This document shows positions 1 to 9,021 of a stretch of DNA of 48,600 nucleotides, in pieces. Every line of letters starts with the position of its first letter. Positions within the stretch are counted from its first letter, which is position 1. Source of the DNA: Colwellia_A sp041890515 (GTDB lineage Bacteria; Pseudomonadota; Gammaproteobacteria; Enterobacterales; Alteromonadaceae). The DNA is taken from positions 1-48,600 of the forward strand of contig JASDWX010000098.1 of the NCBI GenBank assembly GCA_041890515.1, read 5' to 3'. The translations under genes were made by a program, and so were the position numbers. The notes under the pieces were generated by a model. The model searched no databases. It saw only the letters and a program-made list of their open reading frames with translations, and had not been told where the DNA came from.

Positions 1-26
1 GTTGAAAGATCATACAACTACTTGAT

Positions 27-995
27 TTACTTGACCTCTTCACCAGCCGCCTGTTTGTCTGCATGATAGCTTGAACGAACTAATGGACCACAGGCTGCGT
101 GTTCAAAACCCATTTTAATGGCTTCTCTTTGGTACATGTCAAAAACGTCTGGGTGAACATAGCGCTCAACGGGTAAGTGATGCTTACTCGGTTGTAAGTA
201 TTGACCAATCGTCAGCATAGTTACACCATGACTACGTAAGTCACGCATGACTTGTAAGATCTCTTCGTCCGTCTCACCTAAGCCAACCATTATGCCTGAT
301 TTAGTAGGCACGGTAGGGTTTGCTTGGCCAAACTTTTTAAGTAAGTCTAATGACCACTGATAGTTTGCCCCAGGACGTGCTTTTGTATATAAACGTGGAG
401 CGGTTTCTAAATTATGGTTGAATACATATGGAGGATTAGCATTTAAAATCTCTAATGCGCGATCCATACGGCCACGAAAATCAGGTACTAGAATTTCCAC
501 TTTAGTATTTGGAGCATGTATGGCTATTTCACTTATACAATCAGCAAACTGCTGAGCTCCACCGTCACGTAAATCATCACGGTCAACCGATGTGATAACA
601 ACGTATTTTAATTTCATGTCTTTCAGTGTTAAAGCTAATTTTTTTGCTTCATCAAGTTTAGGCGCTAGTGGGCGACCGTGGCCAACATCACAAAAAGGGC
701 AACGACGCGTACAAATATCACCTAAAATCATAAACGTAGCCGTGCCGTGGTTAAAACACTCTGATAAATTTGGGCAAGAGGCTTCTTCACACACTGAGTG
801 TAAGTCATGCTTACGTAGTGCAGCCTTAATGCTGTCAATACGTTCAGTTGTACGAGGTAGCTTAATGCGCAACCACTTAGGCTTTCTTAGCATAGTTTCA
901 CGCTCTGAAGGCACAATTTGAATAGGTATATGTGCCATTTTTTCAGCATCACGCATTTTTGTGCCTTGGATAACTCGAGTCGTTTTAGTAGTCAT
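27..995 (-). CDS. lipA: Lipoyl synthase LipA
   Basis: Radical-SAM enzyme that inserts two sulfurs into protein-bound octanoyl groups to make the lipoyl cofactor of 2-oxoacid dehydrogenases and the glycine cleavage system. The auxiliary cluster motif CEEASCPNLSEC and the radical-SAM motif CTRRCPFC are both present, and the C-terminal GPLVRSSYHA segment carries the conserved serine ligand region. The reading frame extends upstream to 1013, but the ATG at 995 is preferred because GTGGGGAC lies just before it. With this start the gene overlaps the 3' end of lipB by 11 bases, so translation is probably coupled. About 322 residues, normal for the family. Last gene of the leuS-to-lipA block. Confidence 0.96.
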   Translation of the reverse strand: MTTKTTRVIQGTKMRDAEKMAHIPIQIVPSERETMLRKPKWLRIKLPRTTERIDSIKAALRKHDLHSVCEEASCPNLSECFNHGTATFMILGDICTRRCPFCDVGHGRPLAPKLDEAKKLALTLKDMKLKYVVITSVDRDDLRDGGAQQFADCISEIAIHAPNTKVEILVPDFRGRMDRALEILNANPPYVFNHNLETAPRLYTKARPGANYQWSLDLLKKFGQANPTVPTKSGIMVGLGETDEEILQVMRDLRSHGVTMLTIGQYLQPSKHHLPVERYVHPDVFDMYQREAIKMGFEHAACGPLVRSSYHADKQAAGEEVK

Positions 996-1644
996 TAATT
1001 TCGTCCCCACCATTTGTATAACTGATATTATTGGTATTTAATAATTTAGCGAGGTGTTCTACTAAAGACACACCTGCTTGAGCGGTATTTTTTAATTGAC
1101 TGATATCTGCTGTCTGCACCATTTCTAGTCCCTGGTAACCACAAGGATTGATAAGAAGAAATGGCGATAAATCCATATTTACATTGAGCGCTAAGCCGTG
1201 AAAAGAACAGCCTTTACGCACCCGTAAACCCAGTGATGCAATTTTTTTATCATTAACATAAACACCCGGCGCATCAGGTTTCGCTTTTGCGGTAATGTCA
1301 AAATCTGCTAATGAAGCAATTAAGCCATTCTCAAGTAAAGTCACCAAGTGACGCACACCCATTTTTCGTCGGCGAAGGTTAATCATAAAATAGATAACTT
1401 GTTGACCAGGGCCGTGATAAGTCACTTGCCCGCCACGATCTACTTTAACAACTTCAATATTGCCTGGCATAAGTAGGTGTTCATCTTTACCTGCTTGACC
1501 TTGAGTGAAAACTGCAGGATGTTCTACTAGCCAAAGTTCGTCTTGGGTATCGTCGTTACGATCATCAGTAAATTTTTGCATCGCTTGCCAAACAGTGATG
1601 TAGTCCATTGTGGCAAGTTGTCGAATGATTAACGAGTTTTTCAA
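985..1644 (-). CDS. lipB: Octanoyltransferase LipB
   Basis: Transfers octanoate from octanoyl-ACP to lipoyl domains, giving the substrate for LipA encoded directly downstream. Diagnostic segments are RGGQVTYHGPGQ and KIASLGLRVRKGCSFHG; the latter carries the conserved active-site Lys. PCGYQGLE holds the catalytic Cys. The start codon of this frame is TTG (1642-1644). It is preferred over the ATG at 1605 because the LIIRQL segment upstream of that ATG aligns with the normal LipB N-terminus. The 219-residue length is typical. The gap to ybeD is about 108 bases with no clear terminator. Confidence 0.94.
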   Translation of the reverse strand: MKNSLIIRQLATMDYITVWQAMQKFTDDRNDDTQDELWLVEHPAVFTQGQAGKDEHLLMPGNIEVVKVDRGGQVTYHGPGQQVIYFMINLRRRKMGVRHLVTLLENGLIASLADFDITAKAKPDAPGVYVNDKKIASLGLRVRKGCSFHGLALNVNMDLSPFLLINPCGYQGLEMVQTADISQLKNTAQAGVSLVEHLAKLLNTNNISYTNGGDEINDY

Positions 1645-1752
1645 GATTTTACTTCACTTAATTCTAATGACATGCATTATATCCAAATTATAATAGAATT
1701 ACACCGGATAAATACTAAGGTTATTATCGTTATTCAAAACAGTTAAATGAAC

Positions 1753-2016
1753 TTATAAAACGTAACGTACGACATCAATAGCCGTTAGCTTTGTGTAAAT
1801 CGTTTCAATTTGCTCTTTACTGGTTACAGTAACCGCGATAGAAAGAGAGTGATAAGTTCCTTTCGAGCTGGCTTTTACTTTAGGAGAGTAATCACCAGGT
1901 GCATGTTTTTGTAGTTCATTTATCACCAAATCAGGTAACTCATCGCAAGCAACGCCCATAACTTTAAAGTTAAGCACCGTTGGAAATTCTAATAATTCAT
2001 CAAATTTGGTTTTCAT
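1753..2016 (-). CDS. ybeD: YbeD / DUF493 family small regulator-like protein
   Basis: An 87-residue protein of the YbeD (DUF493) family. Recognisable segments are FDELLEFPTVLNFKVMG near the start and KGTYHSLSIAVTV in the middle. The family has a small ferredoxin-like ACT-type fold and no established biochemical role. It sits between dacA and lipB, exactly as in E. coli, which supports orthology. The ATG is preceded by GAGAA at normal spacing. It lies downstream of the dacA terminator, so it may be transcribed separately with lipB and lipA. Confidence 0.9.
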   Translation of the reverse strand: MKTKFDELLEFPTVLNFKVMGVACDELPDLVINELQKHAPGDYSPKVKASSKGTYHSLSIAVTVTSKEQIETIYTKLTAIDVVRYVL

Positions 2017-2133
2017 TTATATTCTCTAAAGTAATACTGAAACTTGGTAAGTAGTCAATCTTGGGGCATTTTATCATTAATCAAATAAAATGTGGTCATT
2101 GTATTTAGTGCTTTTATTAACGTTTTGATATTG

Positions 2134-2164
2134 ATAATAAAAAACTCGGCATAAGCCGAGTTTT
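2134..2164 (-). terminator. Rho-independent terminator after dacA
   Basis: A perfect 10-bp stem (AAAACTCGGC at 2141-2150 with GCCGAGTTTT at 2155-2164) closes a four-base loop. Read on the minus strand it is followed by a T-rich tract. It lies 26 bases past the dacA stop and separates dacA from ybeD-lipB-lipA. Confidence 0.88.
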
Positions 2165-2189
2165 AGAATGAGCTGTTTTAGTTTTTTAA

Positions 2190-3377
2190 CTAATCAACGA
2201 ATTGTAGTTTTACATAATCAATTAACCGACTGAATATGCCACCTTCATTTACTTCTTGCAAAGTAACGAGTGGATATTCTGCGATATCTTCACCGTCTAA
2301 TCGTAAAAATAATTTTCCTACAATAGTTCCTTTCGCTAAAGGGGCTTCTAAATGCTGATCTAACTCAAAACTAGCGGCTAAGTTTTTGCGTTGGCCACGA
2401 GGAATAGTGATCGGTGTATCGAGAAGTATGCCTAAATCAACTTCTTTTACATCACCCATCCATACTCTATTCGTCTCAAGTTTGGTGCCGGCTTTATAAG
2501 GTGTATAGGTTTCAAAGAAACGGAAACCATAATTAAGTAATTTTTTACTTTCAACTTTTCTAGCACGTTCACTGTCAGTTCCCATCACAACACTGACCAA
2601 GCGCATTCCACCTTTAGTCGCTGAAGAAACCAAACTGTAGCCTGCCTGTGAAGTATGACCTGTTTTTAAACCGTCAACATTCATACTTTTATCCCATAAT
2701 AAATTATTACGGTTGTATTGTTTTATGTTGTTGTAACTAAAGGATTTTTGGCTATAAATTTTATATTCTTCAGGAACATCTCGAATCAGTGCTATTGCAA
2801 GCGTAGCCATATCACGAGGGGTTGTTTTGTGTTCTTGGCTATCTAACCCGTGACTATTCTCAAAGTAACTACTGTTCATGCCTAATTGCTCTGCATGGCC
2901 ATTCATTAATTGTGCAAAAGCGTCTTCGCTGCCTGCAATATGCTCTGCCATGGCGACACAAGCATCATTACCAGAAGCGACAATAATACCTTGATTTAAT
3001 AACTCTACTGAAATCTCAGTGCCAACTTCTATAAACATGAGTGATGAGCCTGGGAAATTTTTTGCCCAGGCTTTTTCGCTTACTGTTACCATGTCTTCGT
3101 TGTTGATATTGCCACTTTGGAGTTCTTTACCAATGATATAACTTGTCATCATTTTAGTTAAACTTGCTGGGGCTAGTAATGCATCGGCATTACTTTCAGC
3201 AATGACTTTTCCAGTGGTATAGTCGATTAAAACATGACCTTTAGCTTTGACTTCTGGAGGTGAAGGGATGATCGTTACTGCATGAGAGAAAGACGAGACA
3301 CTTAATGCAACAGCGCCTAAAAAGCAGGTAAGTTTGGTTGAAGTGTTAGCCATGTTTTTAGCTAATGGATAAGTCAT
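2190..3377 (-). CDS. dacA: D-alanyl-D-alanine carboxypeptidase (PBP5/6 family)
   Basis: Periplasmic low-molecular-weight penicillin-binding protein that trims the terminal D-Ala from peptidoglycan stem peptides. The catalytic triad motifs are visible: SLTK at residues 72-75, SGN at 135-137 and KTG at 238-240. An N-terminal signal peptide ends near SHA (about residue 33). The C-terminus (SRLIDYVKLQF) is the amphipathic membrane anchor expected for PBP5. The ATG at 3377 has AGGA six bases upstream; an in-frame ATG at 3353 is the alternative. The 395-residue length is normal. It follows rlpA and has its own likely promoter and terminator. Confidence 0.95.
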   Translation of the reverse strand: MTYPLAKNMANTSTKLTCFLGAVALSVSSFSHAVTIIPSPPEVKAKGHVLIDYTTGKVIAESNADALLAPASLTKMMTSYIIGKELQSGNINNEDMVTVSEKAWAKNFPGSSLMFIEVGTEISVELLNQGIIVASGNDACVAMAEHIAGSEDAFAQLMNGHAEQLGMNSSYFENSHGLDSQEHKTTPRDMATLAIALIRDVPEEYKIYSQKSFSYNNIKQYNRNNLLWDKSMNVDGLKTGHTSQAGYSLVSSATKGGMRLVSVVMGTDSERARKVESKKLLNYGFRFFETYTPYKAGTKLETNRVWMGDVKEVDLGILLDTPITIPRGQRKNLAASFELDQHLEAPLAKGTIVGKLFLRLDGEDIAEYPLVTLQEVNEGGIFSRLIDYVKLQFVD

Positions 3378-3408
3378 ATTATTCCTACGAAAACTGAAAG
3401 AAAAAAGG

Positions 3409-3430
3409 AGGATATTTCAGCAGTATACCA
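3409..3430 (-). promoter_or_regulatory. Likely extended -10 promoter for dacA
   Basis: On the minus strand TGG-TATACT (the -10 hexamer is the complement of 3422-3427) forms an extended -10 element about 45 bases before the dacA ATG. No convincing -35 is seen, which is compatible with an extended -10 promoter. Pattern match only. Confidence 0.4.
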
Positions 3431-3480
3431 TCTTTGCAGTTGAATACTATCGTGGCCTTACCGGCAATTGTTACGAAAAA

Positions 3481-4278
3481 TCATTTAAGACTAAATGCTT
3501 TAGGGTAGCCAGATTTTTTTAGGTTAATTAATATGTTATTCAACTGTTCTTTGTTGTCAATTGGGCCCATTTGTACGCGGAAAATATTATTGTTTTTTGG
3601 AATTATTGTGTTTATTTGATAAAGGATTTTCAGAGCTTGTGCTTTTTTATCTGCGAGTGTTTCACTTTCGGTCGCAAACACTTGGATGTATTTACGTTGG
3701 TCGTTATCTGCCCTAGAGATTTGTTTAGGCGTAGTGACCTTTTTATTGTCTGGCAATGAAAAATCAGTAATCGAGGTTATGGTGACATTAGCCACGCCTG
3801 TTTTCATCATGCCAATTTTATAAGCGGCGCTGTAAGATAGATCAATAATACGATCTTGATGGAATGGCCCACGATCATTCACTCTAACAATGACAGATTG
3901 ATGATTTGCGTTATTCGTTACTTTTAAATAAGTAGGTAAGGGGAGGTTTTTATGTGCAGCACTCATAGCGTACATATTATAAATTTCACCATTTGAGGTT
4001 AAATGGCCATGGAATTTTTTACCGTACCAAGAAGCGGTGCCCGTTTGACTAAAGTTTTCTGCGGTCTTTAATACTGAATATGTTTTTCCACGTACTTGAT
4101 ATTGTTCTTTATTGCCGCCTCTGCTGTGAAGCTCTGCCCTTGGTGTGGCATCAATAAGTTCACTTGTCGTAGGTATTCGGGTTGGTGTACTATCATTTTT
4201 TTGTTGATAGCGCCCTGAATTCATACTGCAGGCAGATAGTAATATTAATAATATTGTCAGTAAAATGTTGTATTGCAC
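3481..4278 (-). CDS. rlpA: RlpA-like septal lipoprotein (DPBB + SPOR)
   Basis: Outer-membrane lipoprotein of the RlpA family. Some members are lytic transglycosylases acting on denuded glycans at the septum. An N-terminal hydrophobic stretch ends in the lipobox LSAC (Cys16). A double-psi beta-barrel follows (GTASWYGKKFHG to about residue 155), with the conserved VRVNDRGPF segment. A C-terminal SPOR domain (from RKYIQVF, about residue 195 to the end) should bind denuded peptidoglycan. The start codon is GTG (4276-4278) with only a weak ribosome-binding site. It is 34 bases downstream of rodA in the elongation operon. Whether it is catalytic cannot be told from sequence. Confidence 0.92.
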   Translation of the reverse strand: MQYNILLTILLILLSACSMNSGRYQQKNDSTPTRIPTTSELIDATPRAELHSRGGNKEQYQVRGKTYSVLKTAENFSQTGTASWYGKKFHGHLTSNGEIYNMYAMSAAHKNLPLPTYLKVTNNANHQSVIVRVNDRGPFHQDRIIDLSYSAAYKIGMMKTGVANVTITSITDFSLPDNKKVTTPKQISRADNDQRKYIQVFATESETLADKKAQALKILYQINTIIPKNNNIFRVQMGPIDNKEQLNNILINLKKSGYPKAFSLK

Positions 4279-4312
4279 TTATTGTTACATCTTATTATTT
4301 TTATGAATGAAT

Positions 4313-5428
4313 TTAAGCAATAAATCGCTTATGAGTACTAATAGCCATTAGAATACCAAAACCTGCCAATAATGTTACCATTGATGTACCACCATAACTG
4401 ACTAAGGGTAAGGGGACTCCTACAACGGGTAATATACCAGATACCATGCCTATATTGACGAAAACATATACAAAGAATGTTAGCGTAATACTCCCGGCTA
4501 ATAATTTAGTGAATGCATGTTCAGCATTAACAGCAAGCCATAAACCACGCATCACAATCATTAAATAAACACTTAATAATGCAGCAACACCAATAAAGCC
4601 AAACTCTTCACTAAACACAGCAAAAATGAAATCGGTGTGCCGTTCGGGTAAAAATTCAAGTTGTGACTGTGTGCCTTGAAGCCAACCTTTTCCGTCAAAA
4701 CCGCCAGAACCAATCGCTATTTTTGATTGAATTATTTGGTAGCCTGAGCCTAAAGGATTTTGTTCAGGGTTCAGAAAAGTTAACACACGTTGTTTCTGAT
4801 AAGGCCTCATCAAAAAAATCCACAGTATGGGAGTAAAAGCTGAAGCTAAACCTGCACAAACACCAATAAGTTTCCAGCTAGCGCCTGCAAGAAATATAAC
4901 GAAAACACCCGAACTTGCGATTAATAATGATGTGCCTAAATCAGGTTGTTGAGCAATTAATAGTGTTGGGATTAAGACCAAAACGAATGCGAAAAAAATT
5001 TTAGATATTTTGACGGGTAAACCATATTGGCTGACATAAGAGGCGATCATAATTGGAACGATAAGCTTCATTATTTCTGAAGGTTGAAATTTCATGAAAC
5101 CCAAATCTAACCAACGCTGCGCACCTTTACCTACATGACCAAATAATAAAACCGCACTTAAAAGTAATAAACCCAGAATAAATACAGGGATAGCCCATTT
5201 TTGATAAACTAAAGGAGGGATTTGTGCTACGGCTAACATCACTAATAAGGCAACACCTAAACGTGTTATTTGACGATAAACAATCGCCATATCTTGACCA
5301 CCAGCACTATAAACAACAAATAGGCCTAAGGTCATCAAAGCAAGGATACACAAAAGCAACGGGAGATCGATATGAATTCTTTGCCAAAAATTGCGCTTTT
5401 TTTGTTGATCATATCCATGGCTTTGCAC
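4313..5428 (-). CDS. rodA: Rod-shape SEDS glycosyltransferase RodA
   Basis: Polytopic SEDS-family peptidoglycan polymerase of the elongasome, partner of the PBP2 transpeptidase encoded just upstream. About ten hydrophobic segments are visible. Family hallmarks include KGAQRWLDLGFMKFQPSE, the DLGTS motif (QQPDLGTSLL), LPERHTDFIFAVFSEEFGF and the C-terminal VVGVPLPLVSYGG. The start codon is GTG at 5426-5428 and shares a base with the mrdA stop, with AGGAAG just upstream, so the two are translationally coupled. The 371-residue length is normal. Confidence 0.95.
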   Translation of the reverse strand: MQSHGYDQQKKRNFWQRIHIDLPLLLCILALMTLGLFVVYSAGGQDMAIVYRQITRLGVALLVMLAVAQIPPLVYQKWAIPVFILGLLLLSAVLLFGHVGKGAQRWLDLGFMKFQPSEIMKLIVPIMIASYVSQYGLPVKISKIFFAFVLVLIPTLLIAQQPDLGTSLLIASSGVFVIFLAGASWKLIGVCAGLASAFTPILWIFLMRPYQKQRVLTFLNPEQNPLGSGYQIIQSKIAIGSGGFDGKGWLQGTQSQLEFLPERHTDFIFAVFSEEFGFIGVAALLSVYLMIVMRGLWLAVNAEHAFTKLLAGSITLTFFVYVFVNIGMVSGILPVVGVPLPLVSYGGTSMVTLLAGFGILMAISTHKRFIA

Positions 5429-7449
5429 TAGTGACTTCCTGATTTTTTAATTTCTTTCTTATTACCGTAAACATGAGTATGTTGAGGATGCATACTCTTG
5501 TCAGTACTGATTATTTCGCGGTCACCAAAATATTGATCCAAAACCTGTCGTGCTACAGGTGCGGCATTAAAACCGCCACCACCTTCCAAAACATTTTCAA
5601 CGACAACAGCAACAACAATTTCCGGGGTTTCATAAGGGGCAAAAGCAACAAACATTGCATTATTTCGCTGTTTTTCTTTGGTCGCTTTAGCATCATACTC
5701 TTCATCTTGTTTTTTTGATATCAGTTGAGCAGTGCCAGACTTTCCTGCTACGTCATAACGAGCCCCTTTAAAAGCGGGGTACTTTTTTTGTGCCGTGTTA
5801 TGCATAGCATCAAGGACCAAAGCCCAGTTTTTATGATCTTTTAAAATAATCGGTGGTTTATCTTCAAATTCCATTATTTCAGTGACCATTTTTGTAACAA
5901 GGTCTGTATTTTTATTTATGGTAGTCATATTATCTTGTGTTAAATCTATTTCATTCAAATAATTTTTATCAACTGTTTTGGTTATGGAACGTAAAAAATG
6001 CGGGATTTTTATCTGCCCTTTATTCGCTAAAATAGAAATAGCTTGCACTAATTGTAAAGGGGTCACTGTCCAATAACCCTGACCAATGCCAACATTAATC
6101 GTATCTCCGGTGTACCAAGGTTGATTGTATCGACTACGTTTGGTCTCTCTTCCCGGTAAAATAGCGCGTTTATCTTCCCAAATATCAACACCGGTAAGCT
6201 CACCAAAACCAAACCTTTCCATCATATTGGTAATGTTATCTATACCTAACCTAACCGCTAGATTATAAAAGAAAACGTTGCATGAATGTTCTATCGCGTC
6301 GTTTAGGTCAACCCAGCCGTGGCCTTGTGCATACCAATCTCGGTATTTATGTTCAAGATCTTTTAGCTGAAACCAGCCAGGGTCATAATAACGAGAGGAC
6401 TTGTTGATAACACCGGCTTCTAAACCCGTTAATCCGAGCAAAGGCTTTACTGTTGACGCGGGTGGATAACCTTGCACACTCCGATTAAGTAAAGGTCTAT
6501 CGTTTTTTGGATCAAGTAGTTTACGATAATTTTTAGTACTGATACCATGAACGAATAAATTACCATCGTAACTTGGGTTCGAATACATGGCTAAAATTTC
6601 GCCACTACGTGGATCCATTGCAACCACTGCACCTCGTTTACCTGCAAGAGCGCGTTTAGCAATCATTTGTAGTTCAATGTCTATACTGAGCGTAAGGTCT
6701 TGACCTGAGATTGGTGGCGCATAATCGAGTGTTCTTATTACACGGCCTTTATTGTTTATTTCAACTTCTTGGTGCCCAATAGTGCCATGTAGAAGATCCT
6801 CATAGTATTTCTCTAAACCTAATTTACCTATGTTGCGGGTTGCAGCATAATCTTCTGCTAAACCTTGTTCAGCTAATCGAATTGAATCCTTACGATTGAT
6901 ACGTGCAACATACCCTAGAGAATGAGTTGTTAAGTCGCCAAAGGGGTAATAACGCTTTAGGCGGGCATCTATAAAAAAACCGGGAAATCTATGTTGATTT
7001 ACTGAAAAAAGAGCGACTTGTTGCGCGCTTAATCTTGAATGAAGTTCTATCGGTTTAAATCGTCGCTTGCTTTTGAGTGCTTTAAATAGCTTTTGCTGCT
7101 TCTCTTCGCTTATCTCGAGTAAGTTGCTTATTTCAATAATATGCTTTTTTAAATCAGTCGTTTGCTCTGCAATTATCTCTAATGAGTAAACGGGCTTATT
7201 TTCGGCGAGTAGAACACCATTACGATCGTAGATAAGTCCACGGTTGGGCGCAACAGGTAATAGCTTTATACGGTTTGAATTAGAACGTGTTTGATACTTT
7301 TCGTAAGAGGTGATCTCTAAATCGTAAATATTACTGAAGAGAATTAATAATAAAGCAATGACACCCAAGAATGCGAAAAACGTTCTGCGAGCAAATAGGT
7401 TTGCTTCAGCTGAATGGTTACGAATAGCAACTCGTTTATTCGATGCCAC
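5428..7449 (-). CDS. mrdA: Penicillin-binding protein 2 (elongation transpeptidase)
   Basis: Class B PBP that crosslinks lateral-wall peptidoglycan with RodA. It has a short cytoplasmic N-terminus, one membrane segment (about residues 23-40), a pedestal domain with APNRGLIYDRNG, then the transpeptidase domain. Motifs are STVK at 332-335, SCN at 389-391 and KSG at 570-572. Start is GTG (7447-7449) with GAGAG upstream. Its 673 residues exceed E. coli PBP2 (633) mainly through insertions between SCN and KSG. Downstream is rodA and upstream rlmH (18-base gap). Confidence 0.95.
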   Translation of the reverse strand: MASNKRVAIRNHSAEANLFARRTFFAFLGVIALLLILFSNIYDLEITSYEKYQTRSNSNRIKLLPVAPNRGLIYDRNGVLLAENKPVYSLEIIAEQTTDLKKHIIEISNLLEISEEKQQKLFKALKSKRRFKPIELHSRLSAQQVALFSVNQHRFPGFFIDARLKRYYPFGDLTTHSLGYVARINRKDSIRLAEQGLAEDYAATRNIGKLGLEKYYEDLLHGTIGHQEVEINNKGRVIRTLDYAPPISGQDLTLSIDIELQMIAKRALAGKRGAVVAMDPRSGEILAMYSNPSYDGNLFVHGISTKNYRKLLDPKNDRPLLNRSVQGYPPASTVKPLLGLTGLEAGVINKSSRYYDPGWFQLKDLEHKYRDWYAQGHGWVDLNDAIEHSCNVFFYNLAVRLGIDNITNMMERFGFGELTGVDIWEDKRAILPGRETKRSRYNQPWYTGDTINVGIGQGYWTVTPLQLVQAISILANKGQIKIPHFLRSITKTVDKNYLNEIDLTQDNMTTINKNTDLVTKMVTEIMEFEDKPPIILKDHKNWALVLDAMHNTAQKKYPAFKGARYDVAGKSGTAQLISKKQDEEYDAKATKEKQRNNAMFVAFAPYETPEIVVAVVVENVLEGGGGFNAAPVARQVLDQYFGDREIISTDKSMHPQHTHVYGNKKEIKKSGSH

Positions 7450-7467
7450 GGTTACTCTCTATCATAG

Positions 7468-7938
7468 CTATTCTCGGTGATACGGGTGATTGTTATTGAT
7501 GCTCCACGCTCGATATAAACTTTCAGCAACAACTACACGCACCATAGGGTGGGGCAAAGTAAGAGGTGATAAAGACCATTTTTGCTCAGATGCTTTAATA
7601 CAGGCAGGCGCTAAACCCTCAGGACCCCCTATCAATAAAGCAACATCGCGACTGTCTAATTGCCAACGCTCAAGTTGTTGGGCAAGTTGTGGTGTTGTCC
7701 ACGGTTTGCCTTCGACTTCAAGCGTAACAATTCGATGACCTTTAGGAATAGCGCTGAGTAATAATTCGCCTTCTTTTTCTAGAATACGAGGGATATCAGC
7801 ATTTTTACCGCGCTTACCCGGTGAAATTTCTACTAAATGAAACGACATGTCTCGAGGGAATCGACGACAATATTCGTTAAATCCTTGGGTAACCCATGCT
7901 GGCATTTTATTGCCAACAGCATATAAGGTAAGCCGCAT
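7468..7938 (-). CDS. rlmH: 23S rRNA pseudouridine-1915 N3-methyltransferase RlmH
   Basis: SPOUT methyltransferase that modifies helix 69 pseudouridine 1915 on assembled 70S ribosomes. The 156-residue length and segments LLIGGPEGL, LSPLTLPHPMVRVVVAESLYRAWSI (knotted SAM site) and the C-terminal NNNHPYHRE are characteristic. It lies between rsfS and mrdA, the conserved order. The ATG is well placed and the gap to rsfS is 28 bases, within one transcription unit. Confidence 0.95.
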   Translation of the reverse strand: MRLTLYAVGNKMPAWVTQGFNEYCRRFPRDMSFHLVEISPGKRGKNADIPRILEKEGELLLSAIPKGHRIVTLEVEGKPWTTPQLAQQLERWQLDSRDVALLIGGPEGLAPACIKASEQKWSLSPLTLPHPMVRVVVAESLYRAWSINNNHPYHRE

Positions 7939-7966
7939 AATCGTTTAGTTTACTTTCACTATTAGA

Positions 7967-8284
7967 TTAGTTCCACAATTCTTCTAGTTGATAACGGTCA
8001 CGTATTTCGTCTGTCATTACGTGAACAATTACGCTGCTTAAATCAACTAACGCCCATTCTCCAACATCGTTTCCTTCAATACCTAGTGGCTCAATACCTT
8101 TGGCACGACATTCAATAGCTACTGATTGTGCAATAGATTTAACATGGCGATTTGAGTTACCAGAACATACAATCATATAATCAGCAAAACCTGATTTTTT
8201 AGCAATGTCTAAAATCGTAATATCACGACCTTTAATGTCTTCCAATTTTTCAACAACAAATGCTTTTAACGCTTCAACTTGCAA
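7967..8284 (-). CDS. rsfS: Ribosomal silencing factor RsfS
   Basis: Binds ribosomal protein L14 on the 50S subunit and blocks subunit joining during nutrient limitation. Recognisable segments are GRDITILDIAKKSGFADYM, VCSGNSNRHVKSIA and GEWALVDLSSVIVHVM. The 105-residue length fits the family. The start codon appears to be TTG (8282-8284) with AGAGAA upstream; no nearby ATG preserves the conserved N-terminus. It is next to nadD and rlmH, the usual setting. Confidence 0.94.
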   Translation of the reverse strand: MQVEALKAFVVEKLEDIKGRDITILDIAKKSGFADYMIVCSGNSNRHVKSIAQSVAIECRAKGIEPLGIEGNDVGEWALVDLSSVIVHVMTDEIRDRYQLEELWN

Positions 8285-8346
8285 GGGAAATTCTCTTAAT
8301 ATAAAAAGTAATGCGATATAATATCATTATTTTTTTCTGCGCGTAA

Positions 8347-9021
8347 CTATGAAGTTATTTTTTGATAGAGTTTTTCTTCAATAATATATTTGTGTACCGC
8401 AGTGGGGAGAAGGTTTGTACGTAATGTCTTCTTTGACAATTGTTCGCGTATTTCACTAGAAGAAATATCAAACGATTGATTTTTATGTAAAATGATACCA
8501 CCAGCATCTTTTTGAGTTATACCGCTAATGTTACTTATTTGATGGTTTTTTAATAATTCTTGCGTTGCAGTATTGATTTGCTTTAAAGGATACCCAGGAC
8601 GAATATTCACAACAAGATGACACAATGATAAAATTTTTTGCCATTGATGCCAAGACGTAAAGTTAAGCAGAGAGTCCATACCGATAATGAAAAAAATTTT
8701 ACTATCAGGCTGTTCTTGTTTGATTTCATCTAAACTTGTTACGGTAAATGAAGGGGTTTTGCGTGTTAATTCCCTATCGTCGAGTTGAAATAAAGGCAGT
8801 TGCTGACAAATGATTTTTACCATATTTTCGCGGTGAATGGCATTCGCTCTGGTTGAGCTTTTATGAGGAGGGATATGTGCGGGTAAAAGAAATACGTGGT
8901 CTACATTAAGCCATTGGGCAGTTTCTTTAGCTGTTTCAATATGACCATTATGGATAGGATCAAATGTTCCCCCCATTATTACGATGTTCTTCTTGGGCTG
9001 TCTCGGCTTATTCGAATTCAT
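8347..9021 (-). CDS. nadD: Nicotinate-mononucleotide adenylyltransferase NadD
   Basis: Adenylates nicotinate mononucleotide in NAD biosynthesis. The nucleotidyltransferase signature GGTFDPIHNGH lies near the N-terminus and the second ATP-binding motif ISSSEIR near the C-terminus. The 224-residue length is usual. The start overlaps the 3' end of holA by 14 bases, suggesting coupling. A 62-base gap separates it from rsfS. The cobC-like phosphatase gene found between these genes in E. coli is absent here. Confidence 0.95.
   Translation of the reverse strand: MNSNKPRQPKKNIVIMGGTFDPIHNGHIETAKETAQWLNVDHVFLLPAHIPPHKSSTRANAIHRENMVKIICQQLPLFQLDDRELTRKTPSFTVTSLDEIKQEQPDSKIFFIIGMDSLLNFTSWHQWQKILSLCHLVVNIRPGYPLKQINTATQELLKNHQISNISGITQKDAGGIILHKNQSFDISSSEIREQLSKKTLRTNLLPTAVHKYIIEEKLYQKITS

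Noticed and set aside
592..921. 109-codon open frame on the plus strand inside lipA
   Set aside because: Antisense shadow of the lipoyl synthase gene; composition and codon pattern follow the opposite strand.
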